From an uncultured beta proteobacterium (GTDB taxonomy: Bacteria; Pseudomonadota; Gammaproteobacteria; Burkholderiales; SG8-39), in contig CADEDU010000015.1 in assembly GCA_902826155.1 (NCBI GenBank), positions 63,049 through 102,729 on the forward strand: DNA of 39,681 bases, given 5' to 3'. The notes beneath the pieces are model-generated. The model did no database searches and was not told the DNA's origin. It saw only the letters and a program-made list of their open reading frames with translations. Position 1 is the stretch's first letter. Every line of letters begins with the position of its first letter. The translations under genes and the position numbers were made by a program. Below are positions 15,136 to 23,079 of the stretch, one piece after another.

Positions 15136-16608
15136 CTACCTCGCGCAGTGCCCCTGAATGATCTGCCCGGCCGCTTCGTTCGCCTGACGCGCGACCAACT
15201 CCTGATACGCGAACACCAGATCGTTGCCGGCGAACGTGTCATTGCGCAGCAGCACGTTGGCGATCAGCGCACCTTTCGCGTCGATCAGCTCGAGTGCCGC
15301 ATTCGTTGAAACGTCGTTGACGCGCAGCAGTCGGTTGGGGGCCGCTTGCGAGCTGATCGTACCGCGTAGCGTGTAGCCGCCCGGACCGATCGTCAGGCCA
15401 GCGGTCTTCAGTCGCGCACTGATCGCCTCAGGCGCACTGCCGGCTGGCCGGCCCACGCGCCCTGCGAGCGTGGTGTTGACCTGCTCGACCACGTCGACGC
15501 GAATCGGGATGCGCTTTTGCGCCGTGGTGCACGACGCGGCGAGCTTATTCAGATCGACTCTCGAACCGGCCCGTTCGCGCGCGGCGGCTTCTTCGGCCTG
15601 CGAGAACGAGAACTCTCCGGGTCGTCGCGCGGTCGAGGCGGAGACGTTGGCGACCTGCGCCTGGGCGGCCGCGGCGTGTTCGCCGTTTGGATAGCGTTCG
15701 AGGTACGCACGATAGTCCGAGACGTTGCCGCCGTTTTGCACCGCGCCCCAGAGCTGCTGTTCCTCCGCCTTGTCGTTGACAGCGACCGGCCCCGGCGAGC
15801 GCGGCACGAAATAGAAATCGCCCACCAGCGACGAGTGCTCCCACGGGATCTGCCGGCCGGCGGTGTCCTGGCGCACGCCTGCGCGCACACGCTTGAACAC
15901 TTCTTCAACCTTGAGCGTCGGCTCCTTCATGTGCGAAAGCAGGTGTTGCGTGTAGACGCCATGCTTGCTGCCGGTGCCGTCGCTCGCTTTGGCGCCCGGC
16001 GCGGTGGCGAACGCGATCAACGTTCCGACCGGGGCGTCCAACGGCGCAAGGCCACGGGCCGTGGAGCGCGTTGCAGGCACGAACGGGTTGTCGCGGCAGG
16101 CATCGAGGATGACGATGTTGACCGGGTTCTTCGCGACCTCCATCTTCTCGAGCACCTGGGCGATGTCGATCGCATGATGGACCACCTCGTCTTCGCGCTC
16201 GATGCCCGAGTCGACCGGCAGCAGGTAGTTGCGGCCCTTCACCTGCACACCGTGTCCGGCGTAATAGAACAACCCGACACTGCCGGCCTTGATGCGATCA
16301 CCGAATACCCGGATCGCCTCGAACATCTGGTTGCGCGAGGCGTCTTCGAGCTGTGCGACGTTGAAGCCGAGCGCGCGCAGGGTCGAGCCCATGGCTCGTG
16401 CATCGTTGACCGAGTTGTCGAGACGCTCGGTCTTGTACGCGGCGTTACCGATCACCAGCGCGTGGCGCGGCCCGTCGTTCTGGGCGAACGCGGTCGGCGC
16501 GCTCGATACCGCGATCAGGGCTGACGCGGCAATCGCGCACCAGGTGCGCCAGCGCGACATTGCGTCGCTCACGGACACGCGAAACCGCAAACGCGATGCG
16601 TGCAACAC
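15136..16608 (-). CDS. Exported caspase-family (C14) protein
   Basis: This protein of up to 490 residues has a hydrophobic signal (CAIAASALIAVSSAPTAFAQ) followed by a caspase-like p20 domain at about 46-280: RHALVIGNAAYK opens it, the catalytic His is in FYYAGHG (119) and the catalytic Cys in VILDACRDN (171). The substrate-pocket region IPWEHSSLVGDFYF follows. Residues about 300-340 resemble a short repeat helix (YRAYLERYPNGEHAAAAQAQ). The last 120 residues form a separate beta-rich domain. GTG at 16608 with GGAG upstream is used; ATG at 16560 is an alternative that leaves a shorter, more typical signal. It lies 17 bases after a CsgG-like gene, so the two are probably one operon acting in the envelope. 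Both catalytic residues are intact. Role unknown. Confidence 0.9.
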   Translation of the reverse strand: MLHASRLRFRVSVSDAMSRWRTWCAIAASALIAVSSAPTAFAQNDGPRHALVIGNAAYKTERLDNSVNDARAMGSTLRALGFNVAQLEDASRNQMFEAIRVFGDRIKAGSVGLFYYAGHGVQVKGRNYLLPVDSGIEREDEVVHHAIDIAQVLEKMEVAKNPVNIVILDACRDNPFVPATRSTARGLAPLDAPVGTLIAFATAPGAKASDGTGSKHGVYTQHLLSHMKEPTLKVEEVFKRVRAGVRQDTAGRQIPWEHSSLVGDFYFVPRSPGPVAVNDKAEEQQLWGAVQNGGNVSDYRAYLERYPNGEHAAAAQAQVANVSASTARRPGEFSFSQAEEAAARERAGSRVDLNKLAASCTTAQKRIPIRVDVVEQVNTTLAGRVGRPAGSAPEAISARLKTAGLTIGPGGYTLRGTISSQAAPNRLLRVNDVSTNAALELIDAKGALIANVLLRNDTFAGNDLVFAYQELVARQANEAAGQIIQGHCAR

Positions 16609-16625
16609 CGCCCGCTCCGACTTGC

Positions 16626-17429
16626 CTACTTGTGGCGTGCGTCGATTTCCGCGACCGATTTCTGCACCAGCCGCTGCACCATCGTGTCGAGACCCACACC
16701 GCCTTTGGCCGCGGAACCTACGCCGGCGATGGACGTGCCGGTCGCGCCCACTTCCATCTTCTCCTCGGCGTAGCCGTTGGCGACCTGCTCGGTGGTGTTG
16801 GCGTCGATGATCTTGTAGCGCATGCCGATCAGCCAGACCTTGGACGCTTCGCCGGTGCGTACCGAACCGGTGACTTCGCGTCCGACCGAGCCGGCTTTGC
16901 CGCCAAGCAGCGTGCCCAGCACGTTGCCCACGGTGCGCCCGTCGAAGCCGCTCTCGGCCTCGGCGATCGGTTCGGCCTTGAGGATGTCGAACTTCATGAT
17001 CCAGCGCGTGGCCGCGAATTGTCCCTTCTTGATCACGCCCTGCGCGGCACTCGGATCGCCCATGTTGTAGGCGAGCTCGACCTCCCGCATGATCGGCGCG
17101 AGATTGGTGCGTTCGAGCACGCGAAAATTCGCCTTGGTGAGTTCGAGTTCGGCCATGTCGGCGATGTTGGTCGGCATGAAGCGCTGGGTGAACGAGGAGT
17201 TGTTGCTCTTGACTTCGCCCGGCAGAACGACGATCTGCGGCCCGGGTTTGTTGGCATTGGCGTACTGCCCGGGTTGATATGCCGCTCGTCCGGCCAGTTC
17301 GCCCGCTCGGTTGGAAGTGCTGCCGCCCGCCGTAGGCGAAGCGCTGGGTGAATCCGCCGCCATCGTGTTTAGCGCGAATGCGCTCGCGGCAAGAGCAGCC
17401 AGGATCAGGCGAGTCGTTACCTTGTTCAT
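16626..17429 (-). CDS. CsgG/HfaB-like outer-membrane assembly protein
   Basis: This 267-residue protein has a Sec signal (MNKVTTRLILAALAASAFALNTMAA) and a CsgG-type domain: TNIADMAELELTKANFRVLERTNLAPIMREVEL is the family core, followed by FAATRWIMKFDILKAEP and YKIIDANTTEQVANGYAEEKM. CsgG forms the outer-membrane export pore for curli subunits, but most distant homologues are uncharacterised and lack curli partners; none is visible here. There is no lipobox Cys, unlike true CsgG. GGAGG lies before the ATG. It is co-oriented with and just upstream of the exported caspase-fold gene. I read it as a CsgG-domain periplasmic or outer-membrane protein of unknown function. Confidence 0.85.
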   Translation of the reverse strand: MNKVTTRLILAALAASAFALNTMAADSPSASPTAGGSTSNRAGELAGRAAYQPGQYANANKPGPQIVVLPGEVKSNNSSFTQRFMPTNIADMAELELTKANFRVLERTNLAPIMREVELAYNMGDPSAAQGVIKKGQFAATRWIMKFDILKAEPIAEAESGFDGRTVGNVLGTLLGGKAGSVGREVTGSVRTGEASKVWLIGMRYKIIDANTTEQVANGYAEEKMEVGATGTSIAGVGSAAKGGVGLDTMVQRLVQKSVAEIDARHK

Positions 17430-17462
17430 GTTGTACCTACCTCCGTGATCGACCTGGAAATC

Positions 17463-17493
17463 AGTCTAACGCGGCTGCGGGCCTGATCGTCAA
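17463..17493 (-). promoter_or_regulatory. Possible sigma-70 promoter of CsgG-like gene
   Basis: TTGACG on the minus strand (17493-17488) is followed after 19 bases by TAGACT (17468-17463), about 35 bases before the start codon. The -35 is good, but the spacing is long and the -10 weak. Confidence 0.3.
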
Positions 17494-17609
17494 GCGGCTG
17501 GACGGCCTATGACAGGTCGAAACAATCCCTCGTCGCCCTGTCCGAACATCGAGGGGGCCGTCAGTCAGACCGAGCAGTGGGGCGCAGCGACGGAGCCGTC
17601 GGCGCAGCC

Positions 17610-18410
17610 TTAGTCGCGCTTGAGCAGCGCCAGAAATTCGCGGCGCAGCGCGTCGTGCTTGAGGAACGAGCCGCGCATCACCGAGGAGGTCATCGAGGTC
17701 TGGTCCTTCACGCCGCGCCAGTGCATGCAGTAGTGCTCGGCCTGCATGACTACTGCAACGCCTGCGGGCTGCATGCGCCGTTCCAACGTGTCGGCGAGCG
17801 TTTTCACGGCTTCTTCCTGGATCTGCGGACGGCTCATGATCCAGTCGGCCACGCGCGCGTACTTCGACAGCCCGATGAGCTGCGAGTCGGCCTTGGGCAT
17901 CACGCCGATCCACAGCCTGCCCATGATCGGACAGAAGTGGTGCGAGCACGCCGAGCGCACCGTGATCGGGCCGATCACCAGCAGCTCATTCAGGCGCTCG
18001 ACGTTGGGGAACTCGGTGATGCTCGGTGCCGGGTAGTAGCGGCCGCGAAACACCTCGTCGATGAACAGCTTGGCGATACGCCGCGCGGTGTCCTGCGTGT
18101 TGTGGTCGTTGTCGGTGTCGATCACCAGCGAGTGCAGCATCGACCGCACTTTCGCCTCGACCTCGCTTCGCAACGCATCGCGCTCGGCATCGGAGGTGAT
18201 GAACTGCGCGATGTTGTCGTTGGCGTGGTAGCGCTGTCCGGCCGCCTGTACGCGCGCGCGGATGACTTCCGACATCGGGCGGCCCGCATCGTCCGCGGTC
18301 GTCGTCTTGACATCGCCCTGCACGGCACCCGCGCGCAGATTGCGGGAACGCCGACCGTTGGTATCGCCTCGATCGGCTTTGGCGCGATCAGGCCGTTTGT
18401 CGTTGCGCAT
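17610..18410 (-). CDS. folE: GTP cyclohydrolase I
   Basis: This 266-residue protein is FolE, which converts GTP to 7,8-dihydroneopterin triphosphate, the first step of folate and other pterin synthesis. The zinc and active-site motif SACSHHFCP lies at 153-161, with the third zinc ligand Cys in HYCMHWRGV (228). NTQDTARRIAKLF and VIGPITVRS are also typical. About 45 residues precede the usual start region and are basic and polar; ATG at residue 46 (MSEVIRARVQ) is an alternative start giving a normal FolE length. It follows the CmcJ/NvfI-like gene by 17 bases on the same strand. This may be a second, specialised FolE rather than the housekeeping copy, but that cannot be judged from one window. 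Confidence 0.95.
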   Translation of the reverse strand: MRNDKRPDRAKADRGDTNGRRSRNLRAGAVQGDVKTTTADDAGRPMSEVIRARVQAAGQRYHANDNIAQFITSDAERDALRSEVEAKVRSMLHSLVIDTDNDHNTQDTARRIAKLFIDEVFRGRYYPAPSITEFPNVERLNELLVIGPITVRSACSHHFCPIMGRLWIGVMPKADSQLIGLSKYARVADWIMSRPQIQEEAVKTLADTLERRMQPAGVAVVMQAEHYCMHWRGVKDQTSMTSSVMRGSFLKHDALRREFLALLKRD

Positions 18411-18427
18411 GAGGCTCGCGTCCCGCG

Positions 18428-19249
18428 CTAGAAAAACGCCATCGTGCGGATCTCGATGCTCTGCCGCGGCGGGGCGTTCGGGGGCGTGCCGGGATCCTCG
18501 AACGACGTATGGGCGGTGAAACGCGCGCGACCATCCTTGAGCGACTCGTACACCTTGAACACGAGTGCCTCATCGCGACGCATTCGCGGAAAGTAGTACC
18601 ACTCGTGCTTGGGGTTGTAGCGGATCTGGTAGGTCTCGCCGATGCGATGAGGATAGCGGCGCTCGGCGGTAATCAGATCTTCGGCCGACATGCTGCGCGC
18701 ATCGGCGATCGCCAGCGGATTGCTCTCGATCGGCTGATTGATCGCGCGCCATGCCTGGATGATGGCGAAACGTCCGCTGAGGAGTTGCTCGGCTTCATCG
18801 GGCAGCACCTCGCGTACGCGCTGCGGCCCCGACCACTCGGTGTAGTCGTTGTGTACCGAGAGCACCGGCTCGCGGATCAGCCGTGTCTCGCGCTCGGACT
18901 GGTCGCCCGAACGCAAGGTGTGGTCGAACACCACCACGCGCCGGGCGCCGCTCACCCGCTTGATCAGCTCGACCGCCTCGGCGTAATAGACGCGCTTGAG
19001 TTCCTCGGCGTCGAAGAAGTCCTTCATTTTCGTGGGGTGATCGACGAACGCGAAACCGTGAACGTCGAGATCGAACTCCGCGGCGCGAGGACGGCCGTTG
19101 CGCAGCGCAATCGACCGTTGCTCCTGCGCTCCGGACCGTCGACGCTGGATATTGTTGGGCCCGAACGTCTCGTTCACCGGCTTTTCGGTGGTGGGGATCG
19201 CATACGTGAGCGCTGCGGTAATCGTCTCTGCGGCCAGGGCTGTCGTCAT
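18428..19249 (-). CDS. CmcJ/NvfI-like putative oxygenase
   Basis: This 273-residue protein resembles the family that includes CmcJ of cephamycin synthesis, fungal AsaB and the Fe(II)/2-oxoglutarate enzyme NvfI. The family-type core is seen in DLDVHGFAFVDHPTKMKDFFD, VVVFDHTLRSGD, then VLSVHNDYTEWSGPQRVRE with a candidate metal-binding H-x-D, AIIQAWRAINQPIESNPLAIAD and KHEWYYFPRMRRDEALVFKVYES; a later His in FTAHTSFEDP could complete the site. The ATG at 19249 is chosen because upstream sequence has no family content. It is followed by folE in a two-gene arrangement. Bacterial members are largely uncharacterised; a hydroxylation-type reaction is an inference. Confidence 0.82.
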   Translation of the reverse strand: MTTALAAETITAALTYAIPTTEKPVNETFGPNNIQRRRSGAQEQRSIALRNGRPRAAEFDLDVHGFAFVDHPTKMKDFFDAEELKRVYYAEAVELIKRVSGARRVVVFDHTLRSGDQSERETRLIREPVLSVHNDYTEWSGPQRVREVLPDEAEQLLSGRFAIIQAWRAINQPIESNPLAIADARSMSAEDLITAERRYPHRIGETYQIRYNPKHEWYYFPRMRRDEALVFKVYESLKDGRARFTAHTSFEDPGTPPNAPPRQSIEIRTMAFF

Positions 19250-19407
19250 GATGCTTTCCGATGGGCGAATCCGGTCGAGGTTAAACGGCCGGCCATGGGG
19301 CTGCAACCCGATTATCGGTGCGTGAATCGCGTAACATTGCCACCGCACCCACCACGCCATGTCCGGGCAATGCCGGCCCGGTGGCATTTTCGATTCGATC
19401 TGCGCGC

Positions 19408-20382
19408 ATGGCCGACTCCACGCATTGGGCGTTTCCAGTCGAACTGCAACCGAAGGCCGAAGAGGTCAGCTTCGATCTCAAGGCGGCCCTCGATGCGGTG
19501 GTGATGCTGCGCGTGGAGATTCCGCCTGACGCGTTCACCGCCTCGATCCTGGGCACCGAGCGCGTCGGCAGCGGCGTGGTGATCCGCGACGACGGGTTGA
19601 TCCTCACCATCGGCTATCTCATCACCGAGGCGCAGACGATCTGGATCACCACGCACCGCGGTGCCGTCGTGCAGGGTCATGCGCTCGCGTACGACCAGGA
19701 AACCGGATTGGGGCTGGTGCTGCCGTTGGGTCGGCTGCCCGCACCGATGCTGCAGCGTGGCTCGGCCGACCATCTCGCGGTGAGCGACGATGTGTACGTG
19801 ATCGGCCACGGCGGGCGGGCGCACTCGCTCAAGGCGCGCGTCATTGCCAAGCGCGAGTTCGCGGGCTACTGGGAATACGTGCTCGAGCAGGCGATCTTCA
19901 CCGCGCCGGCGCATCCCGAATGGGGCGGCACCGCATTGCTCGACGGCGACGGACGGCTGATCGGCATCGGCTCGCTGCACGTGCAGGAGCACGTCGGCGA
20001 CAAGCAGGTCGACGGCAACATGATGGTGCCGGTCGACGTGATCGAGCCGATCTTCGAAGACATGCTGCAACTGGGTCGGCCGGCCCACCTGCCGCGCCCA
20101 TGGTTGGGCATCTACGTCACCGATAGCAACGGACACCTGGTGGTGGGCGGACTGACCAAGGGCGCTCCCGCCGACAAGGCCGGTGTGCGCGTGGGCGACG
20201 TCGTGATGGAAGTGTCGGGCGAGCGCGTCAAGGGGTTGGCCGAGCTGTTCCGCCGTATCTGGCGGTTAGGCCCGGCGGGCACCGAGATTCCACTGACGCT
20301 CGCGCGCGACGGCGTGGTCAAACGCGTACGCGCCAAATCGGCGAGCCGCAACGACTTCCTGAAGAAGCCGCTGCTGCACTGA
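19408..20382 (+). CDS. HtrA-like PDZ protein lacking the catalytic triad
   Basis: This 324-residue protein has the layout of S1C (HtrA/Deg) proteases: trypsin-like domain at about 25-215 and one PDZ domain at about 232-310 (PWLGIYVTD then GAPADKAGVRVGDVVMEVSGERV). Aligned by eye to HtrA, all three catalytic positions are changed. The His of LTNAHVV is Tyr70 (LTIGYLI), the Asp of TDLAVL is Gly100 (TGLGLVL), and the Ser of GNSGG is Trp172 (PEWGG). No signal peptide is visible with the ATG at 19408. It is therefore probably a pseudoprotease used for binding or scaffolding, perhaps in the cytoplasm. It is divergent from the CmcJ/NvfI-like gene and convergent with the amidase gene. Confidence 0.85.
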   Translation: MADSTHWAFPVELQPKAEEVSFDLKAALDAVVMLRVEIPPDAFTASILGTERVGSGVVIRDDGLILTIGYLITEAQTIWITTHRGAVVQGHALAYDQETGLGLVLPLGRLPAPMLQRGSADHLAVSDDVYVIGHGGRAHSLKARVIAKREFAGYWEYVLEQAIFTAPAHPEWGGTALLDGDGRLIGIGSLHVQEHVGDKQVDGNMMVPVDVIEPIFEDMLQLGRPAHLPRPWLGIYVTDSNGHLVVGGLTKGAPADKAGVRVGDVVMEVSGERVKGLAELFRRIWRLGPAGTEIPLTLARDGVVKRVRAKSASRNDFLKKPLLH

Positions 20383-20403
20383 CGCAAGTCGTGTCGCCTC
20401 GTC

Positions 20404-20426
20404 GCGGCACTCGTTCGAGGTGCCGC
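20404..20426. terminator. Hairpin between convergent genes
   Basis: GCGGCAC (20404-20410) pairs with GTGCCGC (20420-20426), with a further TCG/CGA pairing inside and a bulge. It sits in the 58-base gap between two convergent stops and could serve both strands, although no T-run follows. Confidence 0.45.
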
Positions 20427-20440
20427 GGGTTCGTGCAGCC

Positions 20441-21787
20441 TCAGCGCCGCGGACTCACCACGGCTTCGATCGCCTTGGCGACGCTCAGCACGTGCCGATC
20501 CTGCATCGCCGTGCCGCACACCGTGAATCCCACCGGCGCCGCGCCCGGTGCCTGGCATGGCATGGTGGTGGCGCAGCCATCGAGAAAGTTGATCAGGCCG
20601 CACAGGCTGACGATGCGCAGATTCCAGCGCATGAAGGCTTCGTCGCTCGCGTCGACTTCGGCGATCGTCGGTGCGGTGCACGGCACCGTGGGCATCACGA
20701 TCGCATCGAACGGCGCGATCGCGGCGGCGACTTCGCGCTGGTAGCTGATGCGCAGTTGATTGAATTCGACGAAATCGACCGCGGACAGCTGCGTGCCGAG
20801 CGAAATCCGTTGCCCGACGCGGCGGTCGTACTCGGCGACACGATGAATCCACGGCTTGTGGATGTGCGCCACCTCCGCGCCCGAATAGCCGCCGGCCTTG
20901 TAGTACACGTCCTGCTTGTCGAACGCGCTCAGACGCTGCTCGGTCACGATCGCACCGGCCGACGACAACCGTGCCAGCGCCGCATCGAACGCGTTGGCGA
21001 CTTCGCGATCCAGGCCGTCGAACACGCTCGACTGCGGGCGCAGCAGCCGCAACCCCTTCACCGGCATGTTGGGCAGCGGCTCGATCGGCTGATTGGCGAG
21101 CACCGCGTCGTACGCGGCGCAGCACGCCACGCTGTTGGCCAGTGGCCCCACCGAATCGAGCGTGTACGAAAGCGGAAACGCGCCGTCGCGGGGAATGCGC
21201 TGCTGCGTCGGCTTGAAGCCGACCACGCCGCACAACGCCGCTGGCATGCGCACCGAGCCGCGTGTGTCGCTGCCCAGCCCCATCACGCTCATGCCGTCGG
21301 CGACTGCCACGGCCGCGCCCGAGGATGATCCACCGGGCACACGACCGGTCGCACGATCGAATGGATTGCGCGGCGTGCCGTAGTGCGGATTGAGGCCGGT
21401 GCCGCCGAACGCGAACTCGACCATGTTGGTGCGTCCCAGGATGATCGCGCCCGCCGCACGCAGCCGCGCGATCACCGGCGCATCGACCTTCGCCGCCGGC
21501 TCGTTGGCCAGCACCTTCGAGCCGGCACGGGTGACATCGCCGGCGACGTCGAACAGATCCTTGACCGAGATCGGCAGGCCGTCGACGGCGGACCGCACGA
21601 TGCCGGCCTTGCGCAGGCGATCGGCGTGATCAGCCTCGGCGCGCGCCGTCTCGGCGTAGACCTTCATGAACGCCCGCCCGCCTTCGCCGGCCGGGTTGGC
21701 GATGCGATCGAGCGCCTGCTCCACCAGCGCGCGGCTGGTGGTCTGACCTGAAGCCAATGCCGCGGAGAGCGTTGCGACGGTATCCAT
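20441..21787 (-). CDS. Amidase signature family enzyme
   Basis: This 448-residue protein is an amidase-signature hydrolase with the Ser-cisSer-Lys triad: Lys76 in PISVKDLFD, the cis-Ser in PGGSSSGAAVAVA (154-155) and the nucleophile Ser178 in GSDTRGSVRMPAALCG. The family cleaves amides such as those of aryl or carbamoyl compounds. The start at 21787 has AAAGG upstream and gives the usual length; the longer ORF in this frame overlaps the next gene and carries no homology. The Arg in DTRGS, where many members have Gly, is seen in some subgroups. It follows the MECR-like gene by 26 bases and is likely in the same operon. Substrate unknown. Confidence 0.93.
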   Translation of the reverse strand: MDTVATLSAALASGQTTSRALVEQALDRIANPAGEGGRAFMKVYAETARAEADHADRLRKAGIVRSAVDGLPISVKDLFDVAGDVTRAGSKVLANEPAAKVDAPVIARLRAAGAIILGRTNMVEFAFGGTGLNPHYGTPRNPFDRATGRVPGGSSSGAAVAVADGMSVMGLGSDTRGSVRMPAALCGVVGFKPTQQRIPRDGAFPLSYTLDSVGPLANSVACCAAYDAVLANQPIEPLPNMPVKGLRLLRPQSSVFDGLDREVANAFDAALARLSSAGAIVTEQRLSAFDKQDVYYKAGGYSGAEVAHIHKPWIHRVAEYDRRVGQRISLGTQLSAVDFVEFNQLRISYQREVAAAIAPFDAIVMPTVPCTAPTIAEVDASDEAFMRWNLRIVSLCGLINFLDGCATTMPCQAPGAAPVGFTVCGTAMQDRHVLSVAKAIEAVVSPRR

Positions 21788-21813
21788 TAATGTGGTCCTT
21801 TCTGTTGAATGTC

Positions 21814-22809
21814 CTAACCCTGCGCGTTGGGCAGCAACACCACCTTGCCGCCGCGACCTTCGCGCGATGCATGCGCAAGCGCCTCGCGAAAGCGCGCAAG
21901 CGGGTACGTTGCCTCGACCGGAATGCGATGGCGGCCTTGCTGCACCATCTCGACGAGTTCCAGATACAGCGCGCGGATCGCTTCGGTCGACGCAGATTTC
22001 TGCCAGCGCGAGAACCAGAACCCGCGCAGGCTCACGCCACGAAACACGACGTGAGAGGGCTCGATCGTGCACGGCTTGCCCGAAAGCAGACCGTAGTTGA
22101 CGATCACGCCGTCTTCGGCCATGCATTGCGCCATGCGCTCGACCGCATCGCCCGCGATCGCATCGATACCCAGCCTGATCGGCGCATTGCTGCTCGCCCG
22201 TGCCACGCGCGCGGCCAGATCGGGGCCATCCACCTCTACGACGTCGGCGCCGAACTCGCGCAGCGGAGCAACCTGTTCGGTGCGACGCACGACGTTGACG
22301 GTGTGCAGCCCGCGCGCTTTGGCGAGCTGAATCAGGCTGACGCCCACCGAGGAATTCGCCGCGTTCTGCATCACCCAGTCGCCGCGCTGCAATGACACAC
22401 ACTCGCGCAGCATCAGCAGAGCGGTCGGCGGATTGGCCCCGAGCAGGGCGGTCTGCACCATGTCGGCCTCGGGCAACGCGAACAGCCGCTGTGCCTTCAC
22501 GACCATGCGCTCGCGCCAGGTGCCGAGCGCCGCGAGCGACACCATCACGCGATCGCCTTCACGCAGGTGCGCCACCGCGGCGCCTTTCTTGAGCACGCGA
22601 CCGATTGCCGCACCCCCTGCGTCGGTGGGTAGAGGCGGTGGCGTCGCGCCGTACTTGCCGGAGAACTTGAGCTGATCGGAAGGATTGATCGGCGAGGCTT
22701 CCACCGCGACCAGTACTTCGTCGTCGCGCGGCGCGGGCGGCTCGGGCAGATCGAGCAGTTCGGCGACTTCGGCAGGCACGCCGAAGCGGGGGATCATGAT
22801 GGCTTTCAT
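21814..22809 (-). CDS. MECR/ETR-like zinc-free MDR oxidoreductase
   Basis: This 331-residue protein belongs to the medium-chain dehydrogenase/reductase superfamily and resembles 2-enoyl thioester reductases (MECR/ETR). MKAIMIPRFGVP opens the GroES-like domain and ASPINPSDQLKFSGKYG carries the substrate region. VMQNAANSSVGVSLIQLAKARGL gives the NADPH-binding fold with the NAAN motif typical of the enoyl reductase branch, and VVRRTEQVAPL follows. Catalytic zinc ligands are absent, as expected. ATG at 22809 is used; a TTG three codons upstream is possible. It precedes the amidase gene on the same strand. The reaction is an NADPH-dependent C=C reduction by family inference. Confidence 0.88.
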   Translation of the reverse strand: MKAIMIPRFGVPAEVAELLDLPEPPAPRDDEVLVAVEASPINPSDQLKFSGKYGATPPPLPTDAGGAAIGRVLKKGAAVAHLREGDRVMVSLAALGTWRERMVVKAQRLFALPEADMVQTALLGANPPTALLMLRECVSLQRGDWVMQNAANSSVGVSLIQLAKARGLHTVNVVRRTEQVAPLREFGADVVEVDGPDLAARVARASSNAPIRLGIDAIAGDAVERMAQCMAEDGVIVNYGLLSGKPCTIEPSHVVFRGVSLRGFWFSRWQKSASTEAIRALYLELVEMVQQGRHRIPVEATYPLARFREALAHASREGRGGKVVLLPNAQG

Positions 22810-23079
22810 TGACGTCAATCTGGACGGGCGGTGGTGCGCGAATGCGCCGGATTGTCGCGCAACCGTTGATCGTCGGTGCGGCTGCGCCGATCGATTGACC
22901 CCTGCCAGTCGTCGGTCGCTGCTATCGCGCTACACACAACCATGGAACCATCGCACTTCGTTCAGCACGCGCGACGGCCGACGCAACCGGCCCCTCGGCA
23001 AGCGGCACCATCCGCTCCACGACAATAAACGCGCGGCCTTTGCTCTGACTCTTGCCCACAGCGTACGGAGATTCGACCG

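Noticed and set aside
20441..22402. A 653-residue reading of the amidase gene
   Set aside because: The extra N-terminal 205 residues overlap the MECR-like gene in another frame and have no family content; the ATG at 21787 has a ribosome site and gives normal length.
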